Program-made: the position numbers and the translations under genes
Shown here: piece by piece, positions 53,005 through 63,964 of the stretch
Layout: each line of letters starts with the position of its first letter
How positions within the stretch are numbered: position 1 is the stretch's first letter
Notes under the pieces: generated by a model
What the model was told of the DNA's origin: nothing
The model's database searches: none
Seen by the model: the letters and a program-made list of their open reading frames with translations, nothing else
Assembly: GCA_963698885.1 (NCBI GenBank)
Contig: CAVOSJ010000002.1
Location: 369,169 to 433,168 of the forward strand
Source of the DNA: JBARKJ01 sp963698885
GTDB lineage: Bacteria; Nitrospirota; JACRHJ01
Direction of reading: 5' to 3'
DNA: 64,000 bases

Positions 53005-54372
53005 TCACTGCGTCAGCCTTAGCAGCTGACTTGCTATCTCGTCAAAGGCCTGTTGGAGTTCCGAGTCATCCGCCGCAAAGGCATAAATCCCGGTCGGTTG
53101 GTCAGCGCCATGGTTGGGCGCCGAGGGGTCGTTGGCCATGTTCTTAAGGATGGCGTCGCCTGTTTCGTGGTTCCCCCAGCTTTTCTGTGAGGTCAGGAGT
53201 GCGTCCGGGCCGTTCAGGCCGAGCGTGTAGACGTATATGCCCGACGCTCTGGCGTTGTTCGCCATCTCTTCCGGGAGGTTCCTTGCCGCATTGTTCACGT
53301 CTTCAAAGCCTTTATTATTGTCATTCACGTAAGTTGCATTAACGGGCCTCGCGGCCATGCCCGTCCCCGACGGCGGGCCGAGCACGTGGTACAGGCCGTC
53401 GCCTACACCGGAGCCCAGGTTGAAATATGCAGGCAGCGTCGTTACATACGAGTAAATTGGGTTTTGGATGTACCCCGACAGCGTAGTGTCAAGTACGCCT
53501 GTCTTATAAAGGCCAAAGGGGTCTCCGGGGGTGCCGTCGACGGTACAAATAACCCCTGTTTTTTGTATAGACGGTTTCCATACGAAAGTGGACGAGAAGG
53601 AGTTTGGCGAGCCGTCGGAGAAGAACACTATGACCCTGCAGCTTGAACGGCTCGACGCGGGTATACTGTCAAGCTGGGCCCTGGCATCCCAGAAGGCCTC
53701 GGTGAAGTTGGTATGGCCGTTGAAGGTCATATTATTTATGTCGTTCACTATTTGAGTTTTATTAAACCCCCTTGTTGAGGTACTTATTGGGTCCTTGATA
53801 ATGGCGCCCTCGGCGAAGAGCACCAGGCCCACCCTGTCCGAGGTTGCATTGAATCTGTTGATGAACGATACAGCCGCCGCCTTCAGAGCCGGGTTGTCGT
53901 TGCCCGACCTGATCAGCGAGCTTGTGGTGTCGATGACAAAGACCATGTCGAGGTCCTTCTTGACTGCCTGCGCCGTGGAGCTCGCGTTCACCCTATTTAG
54001 ACCTACGATCTGCATGAAAAATGTTGGCGCCGTCGCGCTTGCGGACACGGTGACCTGTATCTGCCCCGGACCGGGGGTGTTGGGCGAGACGTTTATTGTC
54101 GGGGCGGAGGGGGTGGAATTGAGGTATCCTGCGGGGTAATTGGATTTAAAACGCGCCGTGCCAGCGGCTATTGCGGCTGCATAGCCACCGGAGCTGTCGC
54201 CAGTCGCGTTGGCGGCCGCCAGGGCGGCCGCGTCCATGGCGCTACTCAGCTTGGCCTTTACCCCGTAGGCGATCCCCCCGTCTATGGCTAATCCTGCAAT
54301 GGCCAAAAGAACTACCATTGACAGGGCTAAGAAGACTAATACCTGCCCATCTTCTCTTCCTTTTGTTTGCAT
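53005..54372 (-). CDS. TadG-like protein with von Willebrand A domain
   Basis: A 455-residue protein of the TadE/TadG type. The N-terminal helix follows DGQVLVFLALSMVVLLAIAG and a pilin-like segment (AKLSSAMDAAALAAANA). A vWA domain begins at about residue 143 (LDMVFVIDTTSSLIRSG, metal site DxTxS) with FFSDGSPN as another MIDAS loop. No other tad pilus genes are in the window. It may act as a surface adhesin or a pilus-tip-like protein. Confidence 0.85.
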   Translation of the reverse strand: MQTKGREDGQVLVFLALSMVVLLAIAGLAIDGGIAYGVKAKLSSAMDAAALAAANATGDSSGGYAAAIAAGTARFKSNYPAGYLNSTPSAPTINVSPNTPGPGQIQVTVSASATAPTFFMQIVGLNRVNASSTAQAVKKDLDMVFVIDTTSSLIRSGNDNPALKAAAVSFINRFNATSDRVGLVLFAEGAIIKDPISTSTRGFNKTQIVNDINNMTFNGHTNFTEAFWDARAQLDSIPASSRSSCRVIVFFSDGSPNSFSSTFVWKPSIQKTGVICTVDGTPGDPFGLYKTGVLDTTLSGYIQNPIYSYVTTLPAYFNLGSGVGDGLYHVLGPPSGTGMAARPVNATYVNDNNKGFEDVNNAARNLPEEMANNARASGIYVYTLGLNGPDALLTSQKSWGNHETGDAILKNMANDPSAPNHGADQPTGIYAFAADDSELQQAFDEIASQLLRLTQ

Positions 54373-54583
54373 GGTTCTCCTTTTTGCACTTTAAAATCTC
54401 GCAACGGTATAAATCTTTCACTAATTTTTTTTGTTCATAATGTGCGGTCTTCCGATAATAAAATATCAGAGATAGTCATTATTGTCAAATTCACATTCCT
54501 ATATAATACTGGTTATTATGATGATTTGATAAGGTCCGAATGCGTAGTTATTATATGAGCTAACATCATAGCAATGCTAAATT
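54373..54583. other. AT-rich upstream region
   Basis: No gene supported. It includes the presumed promoter region of the TadG-like gene on the minus strand and ends at the 15-base tandem array. Confidence 0.35.
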
Positions 54584-54641
54584 GAATAAGACCCACCCGA
54601 GTAAGAACCATTTGAATCAGGACCATTTTGAATTAGCACCA
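54584..54641. repeat. Four-copy 15-base tandem array resembling an IS21-family end
   Basis: GAATAAGACCCA (54584), GAGTAAGAACCA (54599), GAATCAGGACCA (54614) and GAATTAGCACCA (54630) recur every 15-16 bases with T-rich or C-rich spacers. Multiple short repeats of GAATnAGnACCA type are a feature of IS21-family termini. No istA/istB genes and no second end are visible, so this may be a solo end, or a set of binding sites upstream of the sensor-kinase genes. Confidence 0.5.
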
Positions 54642-54767
54642 GTCCAGCCTATCCTGGAAGCTTCAAAACACCCGGCGATTGCGCCGCTTTTCAGTTGACT
54701 TTACATGCCAGGGTTGTTACCATTTTACACGACTTCCCAATTGCCCGACCCCCTTTTCGGCGGCATT

Positions 54768-54947
54768 ATGAGACCGAAAGAACTCTGGATTTTCCTCTTT
54801 TTCACAGGGACATTGGCCCTTGGCTGGCCGTTTCTTGAGATATTTGCCTCAAAGCTCCCCATCTACCTTTTTACCGCCTGGATCTGCATAATAGCATTAA
54901 TCTATATTGTCGTAAAATACGCGGCAAAAGAGGAAGACGAGGGTTAA
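54768..54947 (+). CDS. Small two-helix membrane protein (CbrX-like position)
   Basis: A 59-residue protein from the ATG at 54768 (MRPKELWIFLFFTG); the frame is open further upstream without a ribosome site. Two hydrophobic helices end in the acidic KEEDEG. The stop is directly followed by the TTG start of the symporter-kinase, so the two are translationally coupled. In Pseudomonas the sensor gene cbrA is preceded by a small coupled gene, cbrX. The position matches, but the sequence relation is unproven. Confidence 0.7.
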   Translation: MRPKELWIFLFFTGTLALGWPFLEIFASKLPIYLFTAWICIIALIYIVVKYAAKEEDEG

Positions 54948-57878
54948 TTGATCGGTTCCGGCATCCTCTTCGCAATAATCCTGGCCTATCTCATGTTGCT
55001 CTTCGTCCTGGCATATTTTGCCGAGACGATGGAAAAACAGGGTAAAAGCATCGCATCAAATCCATACGTCTATTCCCTCTCGTTCGCCGTTTACTGCACC
55101 TCCTGGACCTTCTACGGCAGCGTTGGAATGGCCGCGACTTCCGGCCTTTCATTCCTTACTATCTACCTTGGCCCCACCTTGATGGCTACGCTCTGGTGGC
55201 TGGTACTGCGCAAAATCGTCGTGATAGCCAAGGAACAGGGTATAACAACTATTTCAGACTTCATCGGTTCCCGGTACGGAAAATCACTGTCCCTGTCCGC
55301 GCTGGTAACGGTCGTCGCGGTGGTGGGCATAATGCCTTACCTGGGCCTCCAGATAAAGTCCATCATCAGCACCTACCAGATAATCTCCGGACAGACGGAG
55401 CCAAGCTTGACTGCGGGCTGGTTCATCGTCTTGTTCGTCGGGATATTTGCCATAATCTTCGGGGCGAGAAAACTGGACTCTTCCGAGCGGCACGAGGGGC
55501 TTATATTCGCCATAGCGTTTGAGTCCCTGATCAAGCTTGTCGCATTCGTGGCGGCGGGCGTATTCGTCACCTACGGGCTATTCGACGGCTTCGGCGATAT
55601 CTTCGGACACATCGGGAAAATTTATCCGCGCCTTCTTTCAATCGGCGCCGGCGGCTCCACAAGCCTCACGGAATGGACCTCGCTTACATTCATGTCCATG
55701 ATGGCGATAATGTTCCTGCCCAGGCAGTTCCACGTAGCCGTAGTGGAAAACTCAAGCAAAAAGCATATCCTGAAGGCGATGTGGCTGTTCCCGCTTTACC
55801 TCTTTATTATAAATATATTCGTACTGCCGGTCGCATTCGGCGGGCTCCTTCGGGGCGGGACGCCGGCTCAGGCGGACAGCTTCGTCCTGTCCTTGCCACT
55901 CTCCCAAGGGAAATCAGCCCTGGCGCTGCTGGTTTTCCTTGGCGGCTTCTCCGCCGCGACAGGGATGATAATAGTGGAGTCCCTGGCGCTATCCACGATG
56001 GTGATGAACAGCCTGGCCATGCCTTTTCTGATAAGGTTCAACCGCTTTCGCAGTTTCCCGTCCATAGTGCTGAATACAAAGCGTCTTGTCATCCTCGGGT
56101 GCGTATTCATCGGGTATCTCTTCGCCGTATCGATAGGCAGGATATATTCCCTGGCGGACATGGGCCTTAACTCATTTGAGGCCGCGACTCTATTCGCGCC
56201 GTCTCTGCTCATAGGGCTCTACTGGAAGGGAGGGAACAAAAAAGGCGCGGCTGCCGGATTTGTGGGCGGCTTTATCGTCTGGTTTTATACCCTTCTCCTG
56301 CCGGAGTTTCTGAAGGCGGGCGTAATCCACTCGGAGCAGTTAAAGCAATTATTCGCCACCTCGGCATTTAATCCCGCCGGCCTTTTCGGGCTTAAAGGCC
56401 TGGACCGCTGGAGCCACTCCCTTTTCTGGAGCATGTTCATAAATCTCGGTCTCTATTTCGGCGTATCGATATTCACGAAACAGTCGCAGGAGGAGGAGAA
56501 GCAGGCGCTGATATTCGTGGAGTCGGTAAAGATCGGAGGGGCGGAAGGCGGGCAGGCGCGCGGCCTCCAGACGGTGGACGAGATAAGGGACCTCCTGGGG
56601 CGCTATATAGGACGCACTGAAGCGGCGGCGGCGCTGGAAGGCTTCATTGTAAGCCGGGGCATAGACAAATCCGCCATGCAAAAAGAAGAGGTCCTGAAGC
56701 TGCGGGACGAGGCGGAGAGGATTCTCTCAGGGGCCCTGGGCTCCGCCATAGCCACGCTTATCCTCCGGAAAAAGCTTGTAATGACGGAAGAGCTGTCGAG
56801 TTCCATACGCCAGATAAGCCATACCCTGAAACTTTCGCGTGAGAAACTGGAGGAAGCTAACAGGGAGCTTAACTTCCTGAAGGAGTTCAGCCAGAATATA
56901 ATCGAAAGCGTGCCGCAGGGTATCGCCACTATGGACCGCGATTTCAAGATTACATCCTGGAACAGGGGGATGGAAAACCTGACGGATGTAAAAAGGGAAA
57001 ATGCGCTGGGAAGGAGCGTGCAGGAATTTCCCATATGCCTGGGGCCCGGAACACCCCCCGGGATGCAGGGAGGCGAGCATATATGCGACACAAAGCCCGG
57101 TTATACCTTGAAAGTATCGTCCTCTCCGTTCAAGGGCCCGCAAGGAGGCTACGTCCTGATGATAGAGGACATTACCGAGAAGAAGCGCCGGGAGAGCGAG
57201 CTTTTGCAGGCCAGCAAATTCGCCAGCATCGGAAAGCTTACCGCGGGGATCTCGCACGAGATAGGGAACCCGCTTGCCTCGATATCCTCGCTCGTGCAGG
57301 AGATACAGGAGGTGGGACAGCCCGAGTTCACCAGCGAGGCACTGGATATAATCAACCACCACATCGAGAGGATTGTCCGCATCGTGCGGAGCCTTGGCGA
57401 TTTCGCAAGGCTTTACAGCCCTGAGAAAATCCCGTCCAACATTGCCGAAGTGCTTGACAGCACCCTGAACCTTACCCGGTATGACAAGAAGTTCAAGAAG
57501 ATAGAGATAATGAAAGACATAGAATTAACCGGACAGATAAAGATGAACCCGGACCAGATACAGCAGGTCTTTTTAAACCTGATATTAAATGCTCTGGATG
57601 CGATGCCGGACGGCGGCAGGCTCACGATAACGGTGAAGGACGCGGGATCTGACGTAATCATAATATTCAGCGATACGGGGATCGGGATGGACAAGGATGC
57701 CGTGGACAGGATATTCGATCCGTTCTATACGACGAAATCGCCCGGAAAGGGCACCGGCCTCGGGATGAGCATCTGCTGGGGGATAATAAACGAGCACGGC
57801 GGCACAATCAGTGTCGAGAGCAAAAAGGGGCGCGGGAGCACCTTTACCATTAGGCTTCCGAAGAAAAAGGAGGAGTAA
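54948..57878 (+). CDS. Sodium:solute symporter-histidine kinase sensor (CbrA/CrbS type)
   Basis: A 976-residue membrane sensor with a TTG start. Residues 1-510 are a 13-helix SSS-family symporter (YSLSFAVYCTSWTFYGSVG, TTISDFIGSRYGKS). A linker domain of about 100 residues is followed by PAS (about 650-740, IIESVPQGIATMDRDFKITS). The kinase core has the H-box GISHEIGNPLASI (H770), N-box NLILNALDAMPDGG, and GTGLGMSICWGIINEHGG. Relatives CbrA and CrbS sense nutrients or acetate and control carbon use. Its stop overlaps the response-regulator start. Confidence 0.92.
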   Translation: MIGSGILFAIILAYLMLLFVLAYFAETMEKQGKSIASNPYVYSLSFAVYCTSWTFYGSVGMAATSGLSFLTIYLGPTLMATLWWLVLRKIVVIAKEQGITTISDFIGSRYGKSLSLSALVTVVAVVGIMPYLGLQIKSIISTYQIISGQTEPSLTAGWFIVLFVGIFAIIFGARKLDSSERHEGLIFAIAFESLIKLVAFVAAGVFVTYGLFDGFGDIFGHIGKIYPRLLSIGAGGSTSLTEWTSLTFMSMMAIMFLPRQFHVAVVENSSKKHILKAMWLFPLYLFIINIFVLPVAFGGLLRGGTPAQADSFVLSLPLSQGKSALALLVFLGGFSAATGMIIVESLALSTMVMNSLAMPFLIRFNRFRSFPSIVLNTKRLVILGCVFIGYLFAVSIGRIYSLADMGLNSFEAATLFAPSLLIGLYWKGGNKKGAAAGFVGGFIVWFYTLLLPEFLKAGVIHSEQLKQLFATSAFNPAGLFGLKGLDRWSHSLFWSMFINLGLYFGVSIFTKQSQEEEKQALIFVESVKIGGAEGGQARGLQTVDEIRDLLGRYIGRTEAAAALEGFIVSRGIDKSAMQKEEVLKLRDEAERILSGALGSAIATLILRKKLVMTEELSSSIRQISHTLKLSREKLEEANRELNFLKEFSQNIIESVPQGIATMDRDFKITSWNRGMENLTDVKRENALGRSVQEFPICLGPGTPPGMQGGEHICDTKPGYTLKVSSSPFKGPQGGYVLMIEDITEKKRRESELLQASKFASIGKLTAGISHEIGNPLASISSLVQEIQEVGQPEFTSEALDIINHHIERIVRIVRSLGDFARLYSPEKIPSNIAEVLDSTLNLTRYDKKFKKIEIMKDIELTGQIKMNPDQIQQVFLNLILNALDAMPDGGRLTITVKDAGSDVIIIFSDTGIGMDKDAVDRIFDPFYTTKSPGKGTGLGMSICWGIINEHGGTISVESKKGRGSTFTIRLPKKKEE

Positions 57879-59233
57879 TGGCGGGCACGATACTGATAGT
57901 TGACGACGAGGAGACCTTGCGGGAGTCCATGGCGCGGCTCCTTACGCGAGAGGGCTATTCGGTAAGCACGGCCGGCACGGGAGAAGAGGCCATGGAGGCG
58001 CTCAAAAATTCCGCGTTCGACCTGGTAATCTCGGACATCTTCCTGCCGGGGATAGACGGTATAGAGGTACTCCGCCGGCTAAGGGAAAAAAAACCCGACC
58101 AGCTGGTGATACTGATGACGGCCTATGCCTCCCTGGAGACGGCGGTGGATGCGCTGCGGGCCGGGGCATATGACTACATCATGAAGCCCATAATCCATGA
58201 GGAGGTGAAGCTCCTCATAAGGAGGGCGCTCAGGCAGCAATCGCTCATGTCGGAGAACAGCCTGCTCCGCAAACAGATAGAGAGAGAATACGACTTCAGC
58301 CACATCATCGGCGTCTCGCCCAGCACCAAAAAGGTACTGGAAGAGGTAACCAAAATCGCCGACGCCAGGAGCAGCGTGCTTATCCTTGGCGAGACGGGGA
58401 CAGGAAAGGAACTTATCGCACGCGCGATCCATTTCAACAGCCGCCGGAGAGAAAAGGCCTTTGTGCCGATAAACTGCTCCGCCATCCCGGACACGCTGCT
58501 CGAGTCCGAGTTGTTCGGGCATGTGAAAGGCGCCTTTACCGGGGCCATGACCGCAAAAAAAGGACTCTTCGAGGAGGCGGCGGGCGGCACGGTTTTCTTA
58601 GACGAGATAGGGGAGATGAGCGTGATGCTCCAGTCAAAGCTGCTTCGGGTACTGGAAGACCAGGAGGTCCGTCCCGTGGGCGGGATACAGTCCACAAAGG
58701 TGGACTTGAGGTTCATCATGGCTACTAACAAAGACCTCCAGAAGGCCGTGCGGACACGGACGTTCAGGGAAGACCTCTTCTACAGGATCAATACAATAAA
58801 TATCAGCCTCTTTCCTCTCCGGGAGCGGCAGGAGGACATACCGCTCCTCGCCAGGCATTTTCTGGCACGGCTTGGAGCGGAGTTTGGAAAGCCGGTCAAA
58901 GCCATCTCCGACGACACCATCGCCTTGTTACTTGACTACAGTTGGCCCGGCAATATCCGGGAGCTTAGAAATATAATAGAGCGGGCGGTGCTGATTGCCG
59001 ATTCCGATATCATAACCCCCGAACACCTGCCCGAGAACATGCGTCAGAAAAATCCAGCCATGCTGACTGACTCTGTGGACAGGGCACTCTCGATAGAGGA
59101 ATATATAAAGGCCGTCATAACGCGATACCAGGACAGGTTGAGCGAGCAGAAGATTGCGGAGCTTTTAGGTATTACCAGGAAATCTCTCTGGGAGAAGCGT
59201 AAGAGATGGGATATCCGCCGAAACCGTGAATAA
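57878..59233 (+). CDS. NtrC-family sigma-54 activator, cognate response regulator
   Basis: A 451-residue activator. The receiver has D53 (ISDIFLPG); the AAA+ domain has Walker A GETGTGKE (171-178), the sigma-54 contact loop GAFTGA (218-223), FLDEIGEM, and the R-finger region FREDLFYRIN. The C-terminal HTH is SEQKIAELLGITRKSLWEKR. Its start overlaps the kinase stop, and the next gene has a near-consensus -24/-12 promoter. It resembles CbrB in architecture; CrbR-type regulators of acs are LuxR-like instead. Confidence 0.94.
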   Translation: MAGTILIVDDEETLRESMARLLTREGYSVSTAGTGEEAMEALKNSAFDLVISDIFLPGIDGIEVLRRLREKKPDQLVILMTAYASLETAVDALRAGAYDYIMKPIIHEEVKLLIRRALRQQSLMSENSLLRKQIEREYDFSHIIGVSPSTKKVLEEVTKIADARSSVLILGETGTGKELIARAIHFNSRRREKAFVPINCSAIPDTLLESELFGHVKGAFTGAMTAKKGLFEEAAGGTVFLDEIGEMSVMLQSKLLRVLEDQEVRPVGGIQSTKVDLRFIMATNKDLQKAVRTRTFREDLFYRINTINISLFPLRERQEDIPLLARHFLARLGAEFGKPVKAISDDTIALLLDYSWPGNIRELRNIIERAVLIADSDIITPEHLPENMRQKNPAMLTDSVDRALSIEEYIKAVITRYQDRLSEQKIAELLGITRKSLWEKRKRWDIRRNRE

Positions 59234-59463
59234 ATGTAACGTTAAGTAACAATCAAGTTTAAACCTCTGTTACAATTCGTAATCGACATCTAACCTCCTG
59301 AATTAGCTAAATTTTTAAATCTCTCGCACTTTCCCTTGCGCTACTTTAAGTAACGCACGCTTTGACTGGTTAGCAAGCCGCTTACATCAACCCTCCCTTT
59401 CAAAAATAATATTAGCTAATTAAATCAAAGATTTCCATTAGTTAATATAACGCCGTTATATTC
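59234..59463. promoter_or_regulatory. Putative activator-binding region
   Basis: A 230-base AT-rich gap between the activator gene and the -24/-12 promoter. It holds two copies of TTAAGTAAC (59242, 59346; 104 bases apart) and two of ATTAGCTAA (59302, 59411; 109 bases apart), the second inside the palindrome ATTAGCTAAT. The paired order suggests a duplicated enhancer unit for the NtrC-type protein. Confidence 0.45.
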
Positions 59464-59479
59464 TGGCATTCTTGTTGCT
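59464..59479 (+). promoter_or_regulatory. Sigma-54 promoter of the acetate operon
   Basis: TGGCAT-TCTTG-TTGCT with GG at 59465 and GC at 59477, exactly 10 bases between them, matches the -24/-12 consensus TGGCAC-N5-TTGCW with one mismatch. Transcription would start near 59490, about 60 bases before the transporter ATG. Confidence 0.8.
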
Positions 59480-59548
59480 ATCTGTATATTCAGAGGCGGT
59501 TTTTTTCTACAACCGCTGGGATTAATTTTTAAAAACAGGAGGAGCAAA

Positions 59549-60130
59549 ATGGCTGAAGAGGTGAAGCTTGGGAACCCCGCTGTTGTAGGACTCGCCGGTT
59601 TCGGCATGACTACGCTGATATTGCAATTTCATAATCTCGGGCTGGTGGGACTCGGCCCGGTCATCTGGATCGGCCTTCTGTTCGGGGGCAGCGCCCAAAT
59701 CGTTGCCGGTCTGCTTGAGTTTAAAACTGGGAATAATTTTGGATTCTGCGCATTTACCGGATACGGTGCGTTCTGGATTTCCCTATGCCTTTATTTGATA
59801 TTCGGCACGAATACCGAACTGGTGAAGGCCTATCCCGTCCTGCTGTTCGACGGCCACGGTCTGGGCATCTTCCTTCTGATGTGGACTTTTTTCACGTTTA
59901 TGCTGTTCATCGCCTCGATGAAGCATCACAACGCCCTGGCCCTGCTCTTCCTTACCCTGCTGCTTGGCTTCATAGGCCTCGACTTAAAAGAACTGGCTGG
60001 CAGCGAGATTGCCGGGACACTTGCGGCATTCGACTTAATCGTATGCGCACTTCTGGCGTGGTATCTCATGGCGGTTGCGGTATATGCGGAGTCGGGGATA
60101 AAGCTGCCGGTCGGCAAGCCCTGGTTTTAA
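59549..60130 (+). CDS. satP: Acetate transporter of the SatP/YaaH (GPR1/FUN34) family
   Basis: A 193-residue six-helix inner-membrane protein behind AGGAGG. It opens with the family signature GNPAVVGLAGFGMTTLILQ (NPAPLGL variant), then GLGPVIWIGLLFGGSAQIVA and FGFCAFTGYGAFWISL. Members move acetate or succinate with protons. It is the first gene after the sigma-54 promoter and shares an operon with a porin and acetyl-CoA synthetase, which supports acetate as substrate. Confidence 0.88.
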   Translation: MAEEVKLGNPAVVGLAGFGMTTLILQFHNLGLVGLGPVIWIGLLFGGSAQIVAGLLEFKTGNNFGFCAFTGYGAFWISLCLYLIFGTNTELVKAYPVLLFDGHGLGIFLLMWTFFTFMLFIASMKHHNALALLFLTLLLGFIGLDLKELAGSEIAGTLAAFDLIVCALLAWYLMAVAVYAESGIKLPVGKPWF

Positions 60131-60158
60131 TCGAGAACGAGAAAGGGAGGAAAATCTA

Positions 60159-61650
60159 ATGCGTTTCTTTTCAGCGGTAGGCAGCATATTGATTGCCCTG
60201 ACGGTCTTTGCCGCGCCGGCTATGGCGGCCGACCAGTCGGTAAGCGACGTTCTGGTCGAGGCCTTGCATTCAAAAGGGGTGCTGGACGATACCACTTACA
60301 CTGACATCAAGAACACGGAGGCGGCCGGGGGCCAGCAGGCTTTGGACAGGAAGCTGGTCGAGATCATGCACAACAAGGGGCTTATAGACGACGCCACCTA
60401 CGGCAAGCTCTCCGCACAGGCGGAGGCCGCCTGCCGCGGCACCTGCGCCAGTTCAGACGGCGGCCCCCGCCCCTGTCCAGGCCGCATCGGAACGTCCGTT
60501 TGACAAGAGCCTGTCCTCGCTTGAAGAAGGTTTCGCCCGCCTGGGCGGCGATACGGTAAAGCTTAAGATAGGGACCTGGTTCCAGGGCGGCTGGGCCTAC
60601 GACGACAGGAAGGGCGGTCATGCTGTAAGCCTCCCCTTCGACGACGTCAGCGCGCCCTCTGCAAACACGTCCAACTCGGCCTATATGCGTTTTGCCAGGC
60701 TGTACTTCAACGGCACACTGGACGACAAGGTCGGTTTCAGGATTATGGTCGACGGCGCGGGCGGTACTACTACGCTTAACGACGCCTATGTCTGGTTCGA
60801 CTATATACCGTACACCAGGGTGACATTCGGCCAGTTCCTCACCCCGTTCGGAGACGATTCCTGGCACGCGCCGTTCGAGCTGCCGATGATCAACTACGCC
60901 CTTATCACCGACTATATGCAGTTCGCCAATTTCCGCGATGTCGGCCTTATGGTTTCCAGCAAGTACGTGAGCACGGGGCCGTGGCCGGTCGGCGCCGGCA
61001 TAGCCACGGCTGTAATAAACGGCAGCAACAAAAACGTCATCGATACCAACGGCTACAAGGACTGGATCGGCCGCGCATGGATAAATCCGTTTGTCCCGGG
61101 TCTGTCCGTGGGCGGCTCCTGGTATTTGGGCAAAGTCGGCACCGCCAAGGACCGTGATTGGCAGCGTTGGGGCGCGGACTTCGATTACGCCCCGCCCTCC
61201 GGCCCGGCGAAAGGCCTGATGCTGCGCGGCGAGTACGCCTACCAGAGGAAATTTGTAGTGGCTAAGGCGGCGACGGAAGACACGGTCGGCATAGTGGGCG
61301 GGGTGCCAACAGTCATTCCCGGCACACCTGCCGTGGAAGGCATGACCCAGTCCAGGGGCTGGTACGTCGAAGGCGCGTACAGGCTGAACCCGTTGCCAGG
61401 TTTCCTGGCCAACTTCGAGCCGACTCTCCGCTACGAACAGCTAGAGGAACTGAACGTGTCATCCAGCAGGATACAGAGAACCACGTTCGGCCTCAACTAT
61501 TGGCTGAACAAGTACACTCGGCTTCTGGCCAACTACGAGATGTACGACACGGAAAGCGGCGTAAACGGCGACTTAAACGGTACGCATTTTGCCACAGGGA
61601 AAGCCGGTAACCACGACGTTACCACCGTCAACTTCCAGATATGGTTTTAA
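60159..61650 (+). CDS. Outer-membrane porin with SHOCT-like N-terminal region, one frameshift
   Basis: About 497 residues if one base near 60431 is removed. The signal peptide ends at AMAAD. Residues 25-90 carry two helical repeats of SHOCT-like character: LVEALHSKGVLDDTTYTDIK and LVEIMHNKGLIDDATYGKLS. A Pro/Ala linker (TAAPAPVQAASERPF) lies across the shift. The remainder is an OprP-like beta-barrel (MRFARLYFNGTLDDKVGFRI, VTFGQFLTPFG) ending in the aromatic NFQIWF typical of outer-membrane proteins. It probably brings acetate or anions across the outer membrane. Confidence 0.82.
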
Positions 61651-61690
61651 AGGGAAGCCTGATGAGGAAATCATAATTTAGTTGTAAATG

Positions 61691-61727
61691 GGACGGCCTT
61701 GCGATAGTTTTTTTTGCAAGGCCGTCC
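61691..61727 (+). other. Long hairpin between porin and acs
   Basis: A 12-bp perfect stem (GGACGGCCTTGC / GCAAGGCCGTCC) whose 13-base loop contains a run of T. No U-tract follows the stem, so it is not a classic terminator; it may act as an mRNA stability or partial attenuation element that sets the acs level relative to the transporter and porin. Confidence 0.6.
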
Positions 61728-61765
61728 TCCCGCGTTTAAACCTGTGAAGACTCATGGAGGTAGTG

Positions 61766-63742
<1,977 letters not shown>

Positions 63743-63745
63743 ACC

Positions 63746-63769
63746 GTTACCTTTTTGGAAAAAGGTAAC
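63746..63769. repeat. Copy of the dispersed hairpin element
   Basis: GTTACCTTTTT-GG-AAAAAGGTAAC is a perfect 11-bp stem just after acs. With flanks AAACC and ACCAAAAAC it is the inverted copy of 2916-2955 with one base missing in the loop. It can also serve as the acs terminator. Confidence 0.75.
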
Positions 63770-63837
63770 ACCAAAAACTTGTAAACCGTACGGCTTAGCG
63801 CCCGCAAACGCCGAAAAATCTGTTACGTTTCACAACA

Positions 63838-63867
63838 AAGGGGTTAGGCTGTTAAGCCTAACCCCTT
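63838..63867. terminator. Strong hairpin near the right edge
   Basis: A 13-bp perfect stem AAGGGGTTAGGCT / AGCCTAACCCCTT with a GTTA loop. No long U-tract, so terminator or RNA-end function is assumed. A second, imperfect hairpin (GGGGTTATGG / CCCGTAACCCC) lies at about 63930-63956. No gene is seen from 63743 to the edge. Confidence 0.6.
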
Positions 63868-63964
63868 AGGATATGGAATAAAATCCGCTACAATTTCGCT
63901 ACAGCGGCGGCATTTTAGGCAAGAAAATGGGGGGTTATGGCAAGCCCGTAACCCCGTGAATTTT

